The notes under the pieces: generated by a model
What the model was told of the DNA's origin: nothing
The model's database searches: none
Seen by the model: the letters and a program-made list of their open reading frames with translations, nothing else
Translations under genes and position numbers: made by a program
Source of the DNA: Gemmatimonadota bacterium
Lineage (GTDB): Bacteria > Latescibacterota > UBA2968
Assembly: GCA_009838845.1 (NCBI GenBank)
Contig: VXRD01000084.1
Coordinates: 1-40,438, forward strand
Reading direction: 5' to 3'
Length of the DNA stretch: 40,438 bases
Part shown: positions 15,921 through 24,883 of the stretch, piece after piece
Layout: each line of letters starts with the position of its first letter
Position numbering within the stretch: position 1 is the stretch's first letter

Positions 15921-16991
15921 CTACATCCCCCAAAACTTCTGCCATTGTTTAATAGCCTCCTCTCGACTTCCCCAGTGCGGGGGCCGAATCACGTCATTGG
16001 GCAGGGATGTTTTTTCATCTCCAAATGCTTCTTTGAGCATCTCGGTCTTTAAACCTTTTGAATCTTGGGGGCGGACTTCATAACGGAATGCCTGCAATAG
16101 ACCAACTTTCGAAAAGTTAGCACCCGATAGATTGGCTCTCCAAAGGCGAGCATTAGATAGATCGGCTCCCAAAAGGTCAGCATTAGATAGATTGAGATTG
16201 GCTTCCCAAAAGACTACGTTCGAAAGGTTAGCACCCGATAGATCGGCCAATCTTAGATTAGTGCCTTTACGTGCAAGCCCCCCGCTCTTGTTCCAGAGCG
16301 TCGCCCCCTGAAAGTTTACCCCGGTGAAGTCCGGTTGGGTCTCATTTTCGCTCGTGCTGGTCCAGTGGCGGTTCTGTTCCCGACGGCTCAGTACTATCAA
16401 GACCGCTGCCACATCGGAGCGATCCGCTGGAGGATTTTTACTCAGGGACTCAATCCACTCTTGCCATGCCCGATTGAATTCTTCCCCGCTCGAGTCATCG
16501 TCATTAAAAGGTTTTGGATCGCGGCAGTGCTCGCGGATATAGGCGGCGAGTGTTTCAATGATGGGGCCATAATCACGCTCGCTGTCCTTTGCAAGCCGTT
16601 CCAGGGAATAGATTGCGCCGATCCGTATTTCAAGGGCAGGTTCAGGCTCCTTGCCAGGTACTTCACGGACTGCGCCAAGCTGCTCCACTGCTTTGGTGAA
16701 AAGCTCGGTGTAATGGCTTTCTTGACTGATTTGTGTTTGCTTGTCCGCGAGTATTGTGCGCCAGACCAGAAAAGGCACACCATACCAAGCTGCGAGGACC
16801 AGCATAATTGTCCGCACATGGTTGAATAAATTTTGCGGCGATCCTTCTTCCTGCCATGAACTGATCCAATTTGGGTTCCAGTACAGTAGAATTAACGGTA
16901 ATAACATCCAAATAAGGACAATAATCTTGACCAACCAGGGCCATTTTTTCCAAAACCCTCTTTTTCTGTTTTCATGCTCTCCAGCATTCAT
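15921..16991 (-). CDS. Membrane-anchored pentapeptide-repeat protein
   Basis: A 356-residue protein. Two N-terminal membrane segments (about 17-38 and 55-75) are followed by an amphipathic linker and a conserved helical region (LEIRIGAIYSLERLAKDSERDYGPIIETLAAY). From about 235 to 300 there are A(D/N)LxX pentapeptide repeats (ADLSGANLSNVVFWEANLNL, then further ADLLGADL and ANLSGANF copies) forming a short right-handed beta-helix. The membrane-plus-YSLERLAKDS architecture is common in cyanobacteria and other phyla, with no defined role. AAAGGAG lies 8 bases before ATG 16991. It is transcribed toward the accessory island. Confidence 0.85.
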   Translation of the reverse strand: MNAGEHENRKRGFWKKWPWLVKIIVLIWMLLPLILLYWNPNWISSWQEEGSPQNLFNHVRTIMLVLAAWYGVPFLVWRTILADKQTQISQESHYTELFTKAVEQLGAVREVPGKEPEPALEIRIGAIYSLERLAKDSERDYGPIIETLAAYIREHCRDPKPFNDDDSSGEEFNRAWQEWIESLSKNPPADRSDVAAVLIVLSRREQNRHWTSTSENETQPDFTGVNFQGATLWNKSGGLARKGTNLRLADLSGANLSNVVFWEANLNLSNADLLGADLSNARLWRANLSGANFSKVGLLQAFRYEVRPQDSKGLKTEMLKEAFGDEKTSLPNDVIRPPHWGSREEAIKQWQKFWGM

Positions 16992-17109
16992 AATTCAATC
17001 TCCTTTTCATCATTCCCAACATCCCTATCAGAGCAAGTTGCCTTTCCATCTGCGGATAGCTCATAGTGCAATCTCCACATCTCAATTCCCAACAGATTGG
17101 ACTTTTATC

Positions 17110-18408
17110 TCAATCACTCCCACCCGTGAAATAGCTCTTGGTACCCTTGGCTTGCACCGCATCGCCGATTCGGTTCAAAGCATGCACATAAGCCGCCGTA
17201 CGCTGGGAAATACCCTGTGTCTGGGCAATATCCCAAACGCGTTCCGTCTCCTCGACCATCTTCTGTTTCAGCCGCTGATTGACCTCGTCCAGAGTCCAGT
17301 AAAGACCCTGGCGATTCTGCACCCACTCAAAATAACTCACAGTCACCCCACCGGCATTGACCAGAATATCGGGAAACACCACCACATCTCGCCCACGCAA
17401 AATCTCGTCCGCCTCCGGAGTCGTCGGACCATTTGCCAGTTCGTACACCGCCCGCGCCTTAATATCGCGGGCATTCGACGCTGTAATCTGGTTCTCCAGC
17501 GCCGCTGGCGCCAGAATATCGACATCGAGCGTGAGCAATTCCTCATTGGTAATCGTCTCGTGATCAACCGCATTGCACACACTACCTTCGCAATAAACGG
17601 CTTTAAGCGCGCGGGTCGAATCCTTGAACTGACGCACACTGGGAATATCGAGACCCTCTCGCCGATATATCCCGCCCTGAGAGTCACTCACCGCCACAAC
17701 CTTATAACCGGCGTTAAAAAGCAACTCGGCAATAATAGCCCCGGCATTGCCAAAACCCTGCACTGCCACAGTCGTCGTAGCGGGCGAGCCACTCAACCCG
17801 AGCCTGGGCAAAGTCGCCTCCATCGTAAAAAAGGCGCCCATAGCAGTCGCCTTATCCCTGCCGAGACTCCCCCCCATAGTCAAAGGCTTGCCAGTAATCA
17901 CCGCAGGCGCAATCTGCCGCGTAATAATGCTATACTGATCCACCATCCAGCCCATAATCATCTCATTGGTATAAACATCCGGAGCTGGAATATCGACATC
18001 CGGACCAATAAAATCGGCCACCGCGTCGATATACCCCCGACTAAGCCGTTCCAGTTCAAAAGGGGACAGCGACTTGGGATCAACCGTTATACCGCCTTTG
18101 CCCCCACCGAAAGGCAAATTGGCCACCGCACACTTGAAAGTCATCCAAAAAGCCAGGGATTGCACCTCGTCAATAGACACATCTGGATGAAAGCGAATAC
18201 CCCCTTTGGTGGGACCCCGCGTATCGTCGTAGCGCACCCGGTACCCCGGAAAAATACCCAACTCGCCGTTATCCATCCGCACCGGAATAGAAACTTTCAA
18301 ACTCGACCTGGGCAATTTGAGCCGCTCAATGGCTTCCTCGGAAATAGAAGCATAAGCCAGAGCTTCATCAAGCCGTTGGCTGGCATCGCTGAACAATGAT
18401 TCGGACAT
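17110..18408 (-). CDS. gdhA: Glutamate dehydrogenase (Glu/Leu/Phe/Val family)
   Basis: The start is taken at ATG 18408 (MSESLFSDASQ) after GGGGAGG; the longer frame to 18471 would run through an upstream hairpin and add an atypical N-terminus. The 432-residue product fits the family. Catalytic and substrate residues: K68 (PTKGGIRF), K92 (MTFKCAVA), K104 (GGGKGG), D144 region (PAPDVYTNE), and the dinucleotide loop GFGNAG (218-223). It interconverts glutamate with 2-oxoglutarate and ammonia, linking nitrogen metabolism to the 2-oxoglutarate oxidoreductase encoded at 33-36 kb. Coenzyme preference cannot be fixed by eye. Confidence 0.95.
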   Translation of the reverse strand: MSESLFSDASQRLDEALAYASISEEAIERLKLPRSSLKVSIPVRMDNGELGIFPGYRVRYDDTRGPTKGGIRFHPDVSIDEVQSLAFWMTFKCAVANLPFGGGKGGITVDPKSLSPFELERLSRGYIDAVADFIGPDVDIPAPDVYTNEMIMGWMVDQYSIITRQIAPAVITGKPLTMGGSLGRDKATAMGAFFTMEATLPRLGLSGSPATTTVAVQGFGNAGAIIAELLFNAGYKVVAVSDSQGGIYRREGLDIPSVRQFKDSTRALKAVYCEGSVCNAVDHETITNEELLTLDVDILAPAALENQITASNARDIKARAVYELANGPTTPEADEILRGRDVVVFPDILVNAGGVTVSYFEWVQNRQGLYWTLDEVNQRLKQKMVEETERVWDIAQTQGISQRTAAYVHALNRIGDAVQAKGTKSYFTGGSD

Positions 18409-18428
18409 GGATCCTCCCCAAAGAGAAA

Positions 18429-18451
18429 GCCGCCAGGTATATCCTGACGGC
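18429..18451 (-). terminator. Hairpin between dksA-like gene and gdhA
   Basis: Arms GCCGCCAGG and CCTGACGGC (one mismatch) with loop TATAT, followed on the minus strand by TTTCTCTTT. It could be a weak terminator of the dksA-like gene or a leader structure of gdhA, since the gdhA ribosome site follows at once. Confidence 0.45.
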
Positions 18452-18480
18452 CATGGAATAATCACTTGCAAATTTCAAAG

Positions 18481-18921
18481 TCACTCATCGTCATCTGTAG
18501 AAATGGGCAAATCCTCGCGCTTCAAAGCGCGGCGGCGGGGCCGACTACGCTGTTGGGGTGTGCGCTCGAGCCGTTCCTGAACCTGCACCGTATAACGCGC
18601 CGTGGGCATCGCCTCGAGCCGCATCGGATGAATCGGTTCGCCGGATTCCTCGCAGAATCCATAAGAACCATTTTCAATTTTTTGCAAGGCATTGTCAATC
18701 TCTGCCAATTCGAGCCGCTCGTGATTGCCCAGCGTCGTCATCAACTCCAGCGACGACGCATTGCCCGCCGCATCGAGAGGATCGGCTGCGACATCGCCTC
18801 TAATTTCATCGAGATCTTCATCTTGACTGAGCACCTGCTTGAGCAACTCGCGCTTGCGCTCAGTCAAAATTTTTTTATAAAACGCGAACTGTTCATCACT
18901 CAAAGGTTCATGCTTTGTCAT
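18481..18921 (-). CDS. DksA/TraR family protein with degenerate zinc finger
   Basis: A 146-residue DksA-like regulator. A long helical hairpin (about 10-85) carries the tip motif DPLDAA (D47, D50, A52), matching the DxxDxA that acts in the RNA polymerase secondary channel. The globular part keeps YGFCEESGEPIHPMRLEAMP, but of the four zinc cysteines only C90 remains; the others are S93, T111 and V114. A basic, arginine-rich segment and acidic tail follow. Single-Cys DksA variants are known to work without zinc, so it may still modulate transcription with ppGpp. It lies just upstream of gdhA on the same strand. Confidence 0.88.
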   Translation of the reverse strand: MTKHEPLSDEQFAFYKKILTERKRELLKQVLSQDEDLDEIRGDVAADPLDAAGNASSLELMTTLGNHERLELAEIDNALQKIENGSYGFCEESGEPIHPMRLEAMPTARYTVQVQERLERTPQQRSRPRRRALKREDLPISTDDDE

Positions 18922-19044
18922 TACCTATTGGTCCTTTTTTTATTTCCCAGAAATCTGCTCCCATAAATTTGTCCGCAATTATATGTCAGAGGCAAAATAA
19001 TGTCAAGTCTTCCAAAACAAAAGTAAATCGCAATCCCAGGTATT

Positions 19045-20754
19045 CTATCCCCCAAGCGCAGCCAAAAAATCTTCTACAGAAAGCGCATTGAGCACACCAT
19101 CAGCCGTCAGACCACCCTTTCTGGCAATCCCCAACCCAAAGCACATATCTTTCAGTCCCTCGGTACTGTGGGCATCTGTATTAATCGGAATTTGCACACC
19201 CTTCTCCCGCGCATAAGATAAAAATCGCCAATCCAACTCCAAACGCGCGGGATTGGCATTGATCTCAATTGCCGTACGCGCCTCGGCCGCAGCGTCAATC
19301 ACAGCCTTCATATCGAGCGGATAGCCCTCACGAGACAATAACAAACGGCCTGACGGATGCCCCAAAATATCGACATGGGGATTCTGAACCGCGCGAATCA
19401 ACCGATCCGTAGCCTCTGTTTCAGTCATTGAAAACTTCGAATGCACAGACGCAACCACCAGATCAAACTCGGATAAAAATTCATCGTCGAAATCCAACCC
19501 CCCATCGCTCAAAATATCCACCTCAATACCCTTCAACACCCGAATATCCTCCACCGCATCGTTGATCCGATCGATCTCATCCCACTGCAACCGAACGCGA
19601 TCTTCATTCAGCCCATTGGCATAAGCCGCGGCCTTGCTGTGATCGCAAATACCGATATACGCATAACCCAGCGCCTTTGCCGCCCGTGCCATATCCTCCA
19701 CACTATGCCGCCCATCGCTATACGTCGTATGCACATGAAGCGTACCCTTCAGATCGGATTGCGCGACCAACTCCGGCAACGATCCTTGTGCTGCGCGTTC
19801 AATCTCATCCCGTCCCTCGCGCAACTCAGGCGGAATATAATGCAAACCCAATGCACCAAATAACGCGCGCTCATCAGCACAAACCGCGTTTTCATCTCCC
19901 TTGAACAAACCGTATTCATTGAGCTTCATACCCCGGTCTTTTGCTCGCTGCCGCATCGCGGTATTGTGTTCTTTGCTCCCCGTAAAATGGTGCAATGCAT
20001 AGGGAAACGCCGCATCCGGCACAATCCTCAAATCCGCGCGCATACCCGAATCCAGCACAACACTCACCTTTATTTCGCCGCGACCCGTAACCTCTGCCAC
20101 ACCGGGATACGCGACAAAAACCTCGGCAAGCGCGCGCCCGTCTTTCGCGCTCGCAACAATATCCACATCCTTGCTCGTCTCCATACATCGCCGCACACTG
20201 CCCGCCACCGATAGACGCATCACCCCCGGTTGATCCGACAGATAAGCGCGCAACGCCTCTGCTTCATCCTGCGCCGTGCGGCTCAAAAAACGCCCGCGAT
20301 GTTGCTGCAAATAAGACACCCCATGCAAAATACTCTCAGCGGTCTTCTTCCCGAACCCGCGCAATTTTTCGACCTCACCCGCCTCGCAGGCTTTTGCCAG
20401 CGCATCCACATCGGCAATACCCAATTGCTCGTAAATAGACCGCACCCGCTTCGCGCCCAAACCGGGCACCTCAATCATCTCCAATAGCCCTTCGGGCAGA
20501 GCGGAACGCAAATCGCCCATACCCGGCAACTGCCCCGTATCAATAAGTACTGCAATATTTGCCGCCATCTTCGCGCCAATACCGCGCACAGATTCCAATT
20601 CACCGCGCGCGCTCAAATCCGAAGCGGACTCTTGCAACAGTTCAATCTGCCGCGCTGCATTGACATAAGACCGAATGCGAAACGCATTCTCGCCATTCAG
20701 TTCCATCAGCGTAGTCATCTCTTCCAAAGCCGCGGCAATATCTTTATTATCCAT
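19045..20754 (-). CDS. polX: DNA polymerase/3'-5' exonuclease PolX
   Basis: A 569-residue protein, standard length for bacterial PolX. The N-terminal helix-hairpin-helix units are around 57-60 (GIGAK), 97-100 (GLGAK) and 133-136 (GFGKK). The palm motif GSVRR (185-189) leads to the catalytic DVD (196-198). The C-terminal PHP domain starts at LHVHTTYSDG (339) with ICDHS, GIEVDI, ASVHS, ILGHP and NTDAH metal-binding motifs. It fills short gaps and trims 3' ends in base-excision or break repair. It stands alone on the minus strand, divergent from the carbohydrate cluster at 20865. Confidence 0.95.
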   Translation of the reverse strand: MDNKDIAAALEEMTTLMELNGENAFRIRSYVNAARQIELLQESASDLSARGELESVRGIGAKMAANIAVLIDTGQLPGMGDLRSALPEGLLEMIEVPGLGAKRVRSIYEQLGIADVDALAKACEAGEVEKLRGFGKKTAESILHGVSYLQQHRGRFLSRTAQDEAEALRAYLSDQPGVMRLSVAGSVRRCMETSKDVDIVASAKDGRALAEVFVAYPGVAEVTGRGEIKVSVVLDSGMRADLRIVPDAAFPYALHHFTGSKEHNTAMRQRAKDRGMKLNEYGLFKGDENAVCADERALFGALGLHYIPPELREGRDEIERAAQGSLPELVAQSDLKGTLHVHTTYSDGRHSVEDMARAAKALGYAYIGICDHSKAAAYANGLNEDRVRLQWDEIDRINDAVEDIRVLKGIEVDILSDGGLDFDDEFLSEFDLVVASVHSKFSMTETEATDRLIRAVQNPHVDILGHPSGRLLLSREGYPLDMKAVIDAAAEARTAIEINANPARLELDWRFLSYAREKGVQIPINTDAHSTEGLKDMCFGLGIARKGGLTADGVLNALSVEDFLAALGG

Positions 20755-20864
20755 TCAAAACCACCGGGAAATGTAGTGGACATTTGGCAATCTACATGGT
20801 TATTTTAACTTCAATCGCCTGCGTCAAAGTTTGGAGAATATAGATACAGAATGGAGCTAAGTCA

Positions 20865-21893
20865 ATGAACCAAACCACAAAAATCGCCATCGTCGGACTG
20901 GGTCGCATCGGCTGGCGATTTCACTTTCAGCAAGCCCTCTCATCCAACCAATTTGAACTCACCGCTGTTGTCGATCCCCTGCCCGAACGCTTATCCGAAG
21001 CACGCGCAGCAGCGGGTTGTGAAACCCACACCGATTTTGAATCTCTCTGGTCCGGCCCATTGCCCGACGTGGTCGCCATTGCCACACCGACCACATTGCA
21101 CGAAGACATGACCATTCGCGCCCTCAACGAAGGTTGTCACGTCATCCTCGAAAAACCCATGACCACCTCCCTCGCCTCGGCAGATCGCATGATCGCCCAG
21201 GCCCAAAAAAATAACCGCCGCATCTTTCTCTATCAACCCCACCGCCTCACACCCGAAACGCAAACCGCGCGAGAAATTATTCAAAGCGGCATGCTGGGAC
21301 CTATCTACTTCATACACCGGGGCGTATATCGCTATGTGCGCCGAAACGACTGGCAGAGCTTGCGAAAAAACGGCGGCGGCATGCTCAACAACTACGGCGC
21401 GCATTACCTCGACCAACTCATCTATCTCTCGGACGACTCGGCAATCACAGAAGTCGATTGCAAACGCTGGGCAATAGCCACCCGGGGGGATGCCGACGAC
21501 GTAGTCAAAGCCTGGGTGAAAAAAGAATCTGGACAACTCTTAGACGTACAGATCAATCAGGCCACTGCCCATATCATGCCCCTCTGGCATATCTGTGGAA
21601 AATACGGCACAGCCATTCGCGAGGACAACGTATTCAAAGTACGATATTACGACCCCGCAGAAGCACCCCCGCTAAACATCGTCGAAGGCGCAGCCCCCGA
21701 ACGCAGCTACGACAACCGGGACCGACTGCCCTGGCGGGAAGAAGACATCCCCATTACCCGGGACAAACAGCGCGACTTCTACGCCAACATCTACGACGTA
21801 ATCGTCAACAACGCCACGCCCTATATACGCATAGAAGAATCGCGCGAACTCATGCGCGTCATGGACTTATGTCGCCAAAGTTCCAAATTCTGA
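20865..21893 (+). CDS. Gfo/Idh/MocA family oxidoreductase
   Basis: A 342-residue NAD(P)-dependent sugar dehydrogenase. The Rossmann loop is IVGLGRIG near the N-terminus and the conserved EKP motif is present (VILEKPMTT). The C-terminal domain has NNYGAHYLDQLIYL, where the His is in the usual catalytic place. Substrates in the family are pyranoses, inositols and uronates. GGAG precedes ATG 20865. It is the first gene of a six-gene same-strand cluster, so it probably oxidises a sugar released by the later enzymes. Substrate not determined. Confidence 0.9.
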   Translation: MNQTTKIAIVGLGRIGWRFHFQQALSSNQFELTAVVDPLPERLSEARAAAGCETHTDFESLWSGPLPDVVAIATPTTLHEDMTIRALNEGCHVILEKPMTTSLASADRMIAQAQKNNRRIFLYQPHRLTPETQTAREIIQSGMLGPIYFIHRGVYRYVRRNDWQSLRKNGGGMLNNYGAHYLDQLIYLSDDSAITEVDCKRWAIATRGDADDVVKAWVKKESGQLLDVQINQATAHIMPLWHICGKYGTAIREDNVFKVRYYDPAEAPPLNIVEGAAPERSYDNRDRLPWREEDIPITRDKQRDFYANIYDVIVNNATPYIRIEESRELMRVMDLCRQSSKF

Positions 21894-21975
21894 TCAGGAT
21901 GTGCCGGATTAAAGGATATACAGGATAAAATCCGTAGATTGAACCAACGATGCAATCAAACTATCAGGAGACACG

Positions 21976-22830
21976 ATGAAACTTTCACTCACCTCTGTCA
22001 TGCTTCCCCGATGGGATTTGGAAACCACATTCAAAAAATTGGAAAAACACGGTTACGAAGGCATTGAACTCCGCTGCCGATACAATCCCGAAGACCCCAA
22101 TGCCGAATTGTTCTATTGGGGACGCCACCTCACGGATGTCAGCCCGGACAATATCCTGGACAAGGCAGCGCAGATACGCGACCTCTCAAACCAAACCGGC
22201 GTGCGCGTTTGCACCCTCGCATCCAATTTCACTTATGATCGGACTGATATCATCGAAAAAATATTCAAAGGCGCGCGTGCAATCGACTCCGATAACCCAC
22301 CCCTCATTCGCGTTGGTGCCCAGAGCCACGACCGCCAGGCGCCCTATATTCCCCAATTCCTCAAAGCGCGTATCGGTTTTGCCGACCTCGTTGAAATGGC
22401 GCGCGATTACGGCGTCAAAATCATCTATGAAATTCACGTTGGCACCATCGCTGTGAGCGCATCTCGCACCATCGCCCTCTTAGAAAATCTCGATCCCAAT
22501 CACATCGGTGCCATCTGGGATGTGCCCAACATGATCCGCGTGGGACTTGAAGACAGCAAAATGGGCCTCGAACTACTCGGCCCGTATCTCGCCCATGTAC
22601 ACATCGGCAATGCCACACCCGTGCAAACCGAGCGCGACGAGACCGGAAGCATGCAATGGGAATGGGATTTTAGCGACCTGCGAGAAGGCATGGCAGATAT
22701 TCCCCAAATTATCCAGGACCTCAAAGACGTCGGATATCGGGGTTATATCTCACTCGAAGAATTTGGTCCCGGCGATGACGAAGAAAAAATCAGTTCCCAG
22801 GGCAACTATTTGAAATCCCTCATCAATTAA
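21976..22830 (+). CDS. Sugar phosphate isomerase/epimerase (TIM barrel)
   Basis: A 284-residue xylose-isomerase-like barrel. Visible metal-site segments are KIIYEIHVG, GAIWDVPN (the family often has WDxGH), AHVHIGN and YISLEEFG with the last Glu. The family includes D-tagatose and ketose 3-epimerases and keto-sugar isomerases. AGGAG precedes ATG 21976, 82 bases after the oxidoreductase. An oxidoreductase plus such an isomerase is a frequent pair in inositol or uncommon-sugar degradation. Confidence 0.88.
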   Translation: MKLSLTSVMLPRWDLETTFKKLEKHGYEGIELRCRYNPEDPNAELFYWGRHLTDVSPDNILDKAAQIRDLSNQTGVRVCTLASNFTYDRTDIIEKIFKGARAIDSDNPPLIRVGAQSHDRQAPYIPQFLKARIGFADLVEMARDYGVKIIYEIHVGTIAVSASRTIALLENLDPNHIGAIWDVPNMIRVGLEDSKMGLELLGPYLAHVHIGNATPVQTERDETGSMQWEWDFSDLREGMADIPQIIQDLKDVGYRGYISLEEFGPGDDEEKISSQGNYLKSLIN

Positions 22831-22843
22831 CAAGGAGCATACT

Positions 22844-23734
22844 ATGGTCCCCCTCATCAGCAACCTCGCCTCTGGCCCGCTCGGCGCGTGTCAATTGCCC
22901 CGCACATGGTGGAAAGTCCTCACGCGCAACGCCGGTATTTTAGACGACGAATATCCCGACATGACGGATAATGGCCTCGACCCCCGCGTACTGCGCGCAT
23001 TAAACCTGGATATCGACACCACATTGGCCTACTTGCGCGAAAACATGCCCTCATACCTCAATTTTGAAGCCTGGATACTCGAACAGAGAGGCGACGACTT
23101 CTGGGGCTTTGAACAGCAAGACGCCATCGTCCGATGGAACGCGTTTATCCGCGCACGGCGACACCGCGGGGAAAAAATCGAAGAAACGTACACAGACACG
23201 GGCCTGCCTCGGGATGCGGGCATTGATTCTGCAACCGTACTCAACTGCCTTCAGGATATGCAGTTATTTTACAAGCGCGACCTGTCCGAACTGCGCGGAA
23301 ACATCGTCCCCCTCATCGCCACAATCGACTTCGGACCCCTCGGCGTGCGCCAATTGCCCCGCACCTGGTACAAAATCCTCCTCCGCGCAAAAGGCCTGCT
23401 ACACCCCGACTATCCCGACATGACAGAGAGCGGCCTGGACCCCCGCGTACTGCGCGCATTAAATCTGGGCATCGACGCCACATTAAACCACATCCGCACA
23501 AACCTCCCATCCTATCTCGAATTTGAAGGCTGGGTACTCGAACAGTGCGGCGGTCAAATTCCCGTACAAGCCGTTGACGAATGGAACGACTACTTGTGCA
23601 ATCGCATCCACAACGACGCCAAACGCGCAGAAATCCGCGCAACCGTGGGATGTGGCGACATATCCTCAGCCGTCGTACTCAACCACATCGAAGACTGGCA
23701 TCTGGCACATCAGTGGCTCTTAAGTGCCGTGTGA
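22844..23734 (+). CDS. Tandem DUF5069 protein
   Basis: A 296-residue protein made of two full copies (about 1-147 and 153-296) of a DUF5069-like unit. Both carry the same landmarks: (S/F)GPLGxxQLPRTWxK, YPDMTxxGLDPRVLRALNL and a PSYLxFExWxLEQ helix. DUF5069 proteins are usually single-copy, about 150 residues and of unknown function. No signal peptide or catalytic motif is obvious; conserved aromatic and Arg residues suggest ligand binding. It lies 13 bases after the isomerase and 14 bases before the beta-propeller gene, with a strong AAGGAG, so it is part of the carbohydrate operon. Confidence 0.85.
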   Translation: MVPLISNLASGPLGACQLPRTWWKVLTRNAGILDDEYPDMTDNGLDPRVLRALNLDIDTTLAYLRENMPSYLNFEAWILEQRGDDFWGFEQQDAIVRWNAFIRARRHRGEKIEETYTDTGLPRDAGIDSATVLNCLQDMQLFYKRDLSELRGNIVPLIATIDFGPLGVRQLPRTWYKILLRAKGLLHPDYPDMTESGLDPRVLRALNLGIDATLNHIRTNLPSYLEFEGWVLEQCGGQIPVQAVDEWNDYLCNRIHNDAKRAEIRATVGCGDISSAVVLNHIEDWHLAHQWLLSAV

Positions 23735-23748
23735 AAAGGAGAAAAACA

Positions 23749-24858
23749 ATGTCTATCGAACTCGGCGAAATGTCCAATGGCGTGGCACTCACACAGGTGA
23801 CCACAGACGAACTTGAAAAATCCAACATCTACTGCGAACTGCCCTACTGCTCTGCTGACTCGCGTGTCTTTGTCTATGAACAAAAAAATTCAGACACCGC
23901 GCCCAACACCACCGAATACATCGCCTGCGAATTTGGCACATGGAAAACCGAAATAATCGGTTGCGGTCTGGGCGGACCTGGCATGACCCACAGCGGCATC
24001 TTCTTTTATAAGCGCGTCATTCCCAACAAATGCCAGGAACTTGTGCGCGTTGACCTGCGCACGGGCAAACAGCGCGTCATCCATGAATTTCCCGAAGACC
24101 TTCAAACGCGCGGCCTGGGCACCCTATCGCCCGATGAACGCTATTACGCCTATGGCGTCACCATCAGTTATCACCCCAAAATGTTTGGCATTGAACTCGT
24201 CGATCTCGAAAAGGGAACGCGAGAAATCATCAACACCGACCCCGACATCTGCAATCCACACACGCAATTTGAACCCACAGAAGGCAAACAAATTATGGTT
24301 CAGCACAACCGGGGCTGCGAATTTAAACCCGATGGCACCCGCCTCAAACTCGTCGGCGACGAAGGCGCCACCGAATACCTCGTCGATATACCCGACGGCA
24401 AAGTCACGCGCCTTCAGGTCGGACTACCCCATACGCCGAGCATCACCGGACACGAAGCCTGGATCGCGGGCGCAAATGAAATCCTCCTATCCGTCCGCGC
24501 AGAAGGTGAGTACGCACCCGACAAGGGCAACCTCGTCAAAGTATCGGCAAACAAACCCCCAGAGCGCGTCGGCACGCCGGGCTATCGCTTCAACCACGTC
24601 GGCACCTCTCCGTGTGGTCAATACTTCTTCTGCGACGACTGGCAGGGCGCCAGCAAACTCATCGTCGGCAATATCCAGACCGGCAAAACCGCGGTCGTAT
24701 GCGAAGCGCACACATCCATGAGCACCGAGCAAAACACACACGGGCATCCCTATCTCTCTCCCGACCTCAAATGGCTCGTCTTCAACTCGGACCGCTCGGG
24801 CCATCCCCAAATCCACGTCGCATCCGTGCCTTCTGACCTCATTGCTCGGTTGAATTAA
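23749..24858 (+). CDS. Oligogalacturonate lyase-like beta-propeller protein
   Basis: ATG 23749 after AAAAGGAG starts [14 protein letters not shown]; the open frame upstream only overlaps the previous gene. The 369-residue product is a WD40/TolB-like propeller with [25 protein letters not shown] and a C-terminal [21 protein letters not shown] His cluster ([12 protein letters not shown]) matches the metal site of oligogalacturonate lyases, which cleave unsaturated galacturonate dimers by beta-elimination. There is no signal peptide, which fits cytoplasmic end-processing. With sulfatases next door, sulfated uronate oligosaccharides are plausible. A non-enzymatic propeller is the alternative. Confidence 0.72.
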   Translation: MSIELGEMSNGVALTQVTTDELEKSNIYCELPYCSADSRVFVYEQKNSDTAPNTTEYIACEFGTWKTEIIGCGLGGPGMTHSGIFFYKRVIPNKCQELVRVDLRTGKQRVIHEFPEDLQTRGLGTLSPDERYYAYGVTISYHPKMFGIELVDLEKGTREIINTDPDICNPHTQFEPTEGKQIMVQHNRGCEFKPDGTRLKLVGDEGATEYLVDIPDGKVTRLQVGLPHTPSITGHEAWIAGANEILLSVRAEGEYAPDKGNLVKVSANKPPERVGTPGYRFNHVGTSPCGQYFFCDDWQGASKLIVGNIQTGKTAVVCEAHTSMSTEQNTHGHPYLSPDLKWLVFNSDRSGHPQIHVASVPSDLIARLN

Positions 24859-24883
24859 AAAACCACAACCAAAAGGAGCGCAC

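Noticed and set aside
16741-18399. Long plus-strand open frame (552 codons)
   Set aside because: It lies antisense to the clear glutamate dehydrogenase gene and the start of the pentapeptide gene; its composition is His/Arg/Ser-rich without domains, as expected for a shadow of a coding strand.
21898-21940. Iterated GGAT-rich stretch between oxidoreductase and isomerase genes
   Set aside because: It looks like a degenerate small repeat (GGATTAAAGGATATACAGGA), but no second copy was seen in the window, so I cannot support a repeat family.
23581-23748. Upstream extension of the propeller gene
   Set aside because: It overlaps the DUF5069 gene in another frame; AAAAGGAG and the conserved start place the gene at 23749.
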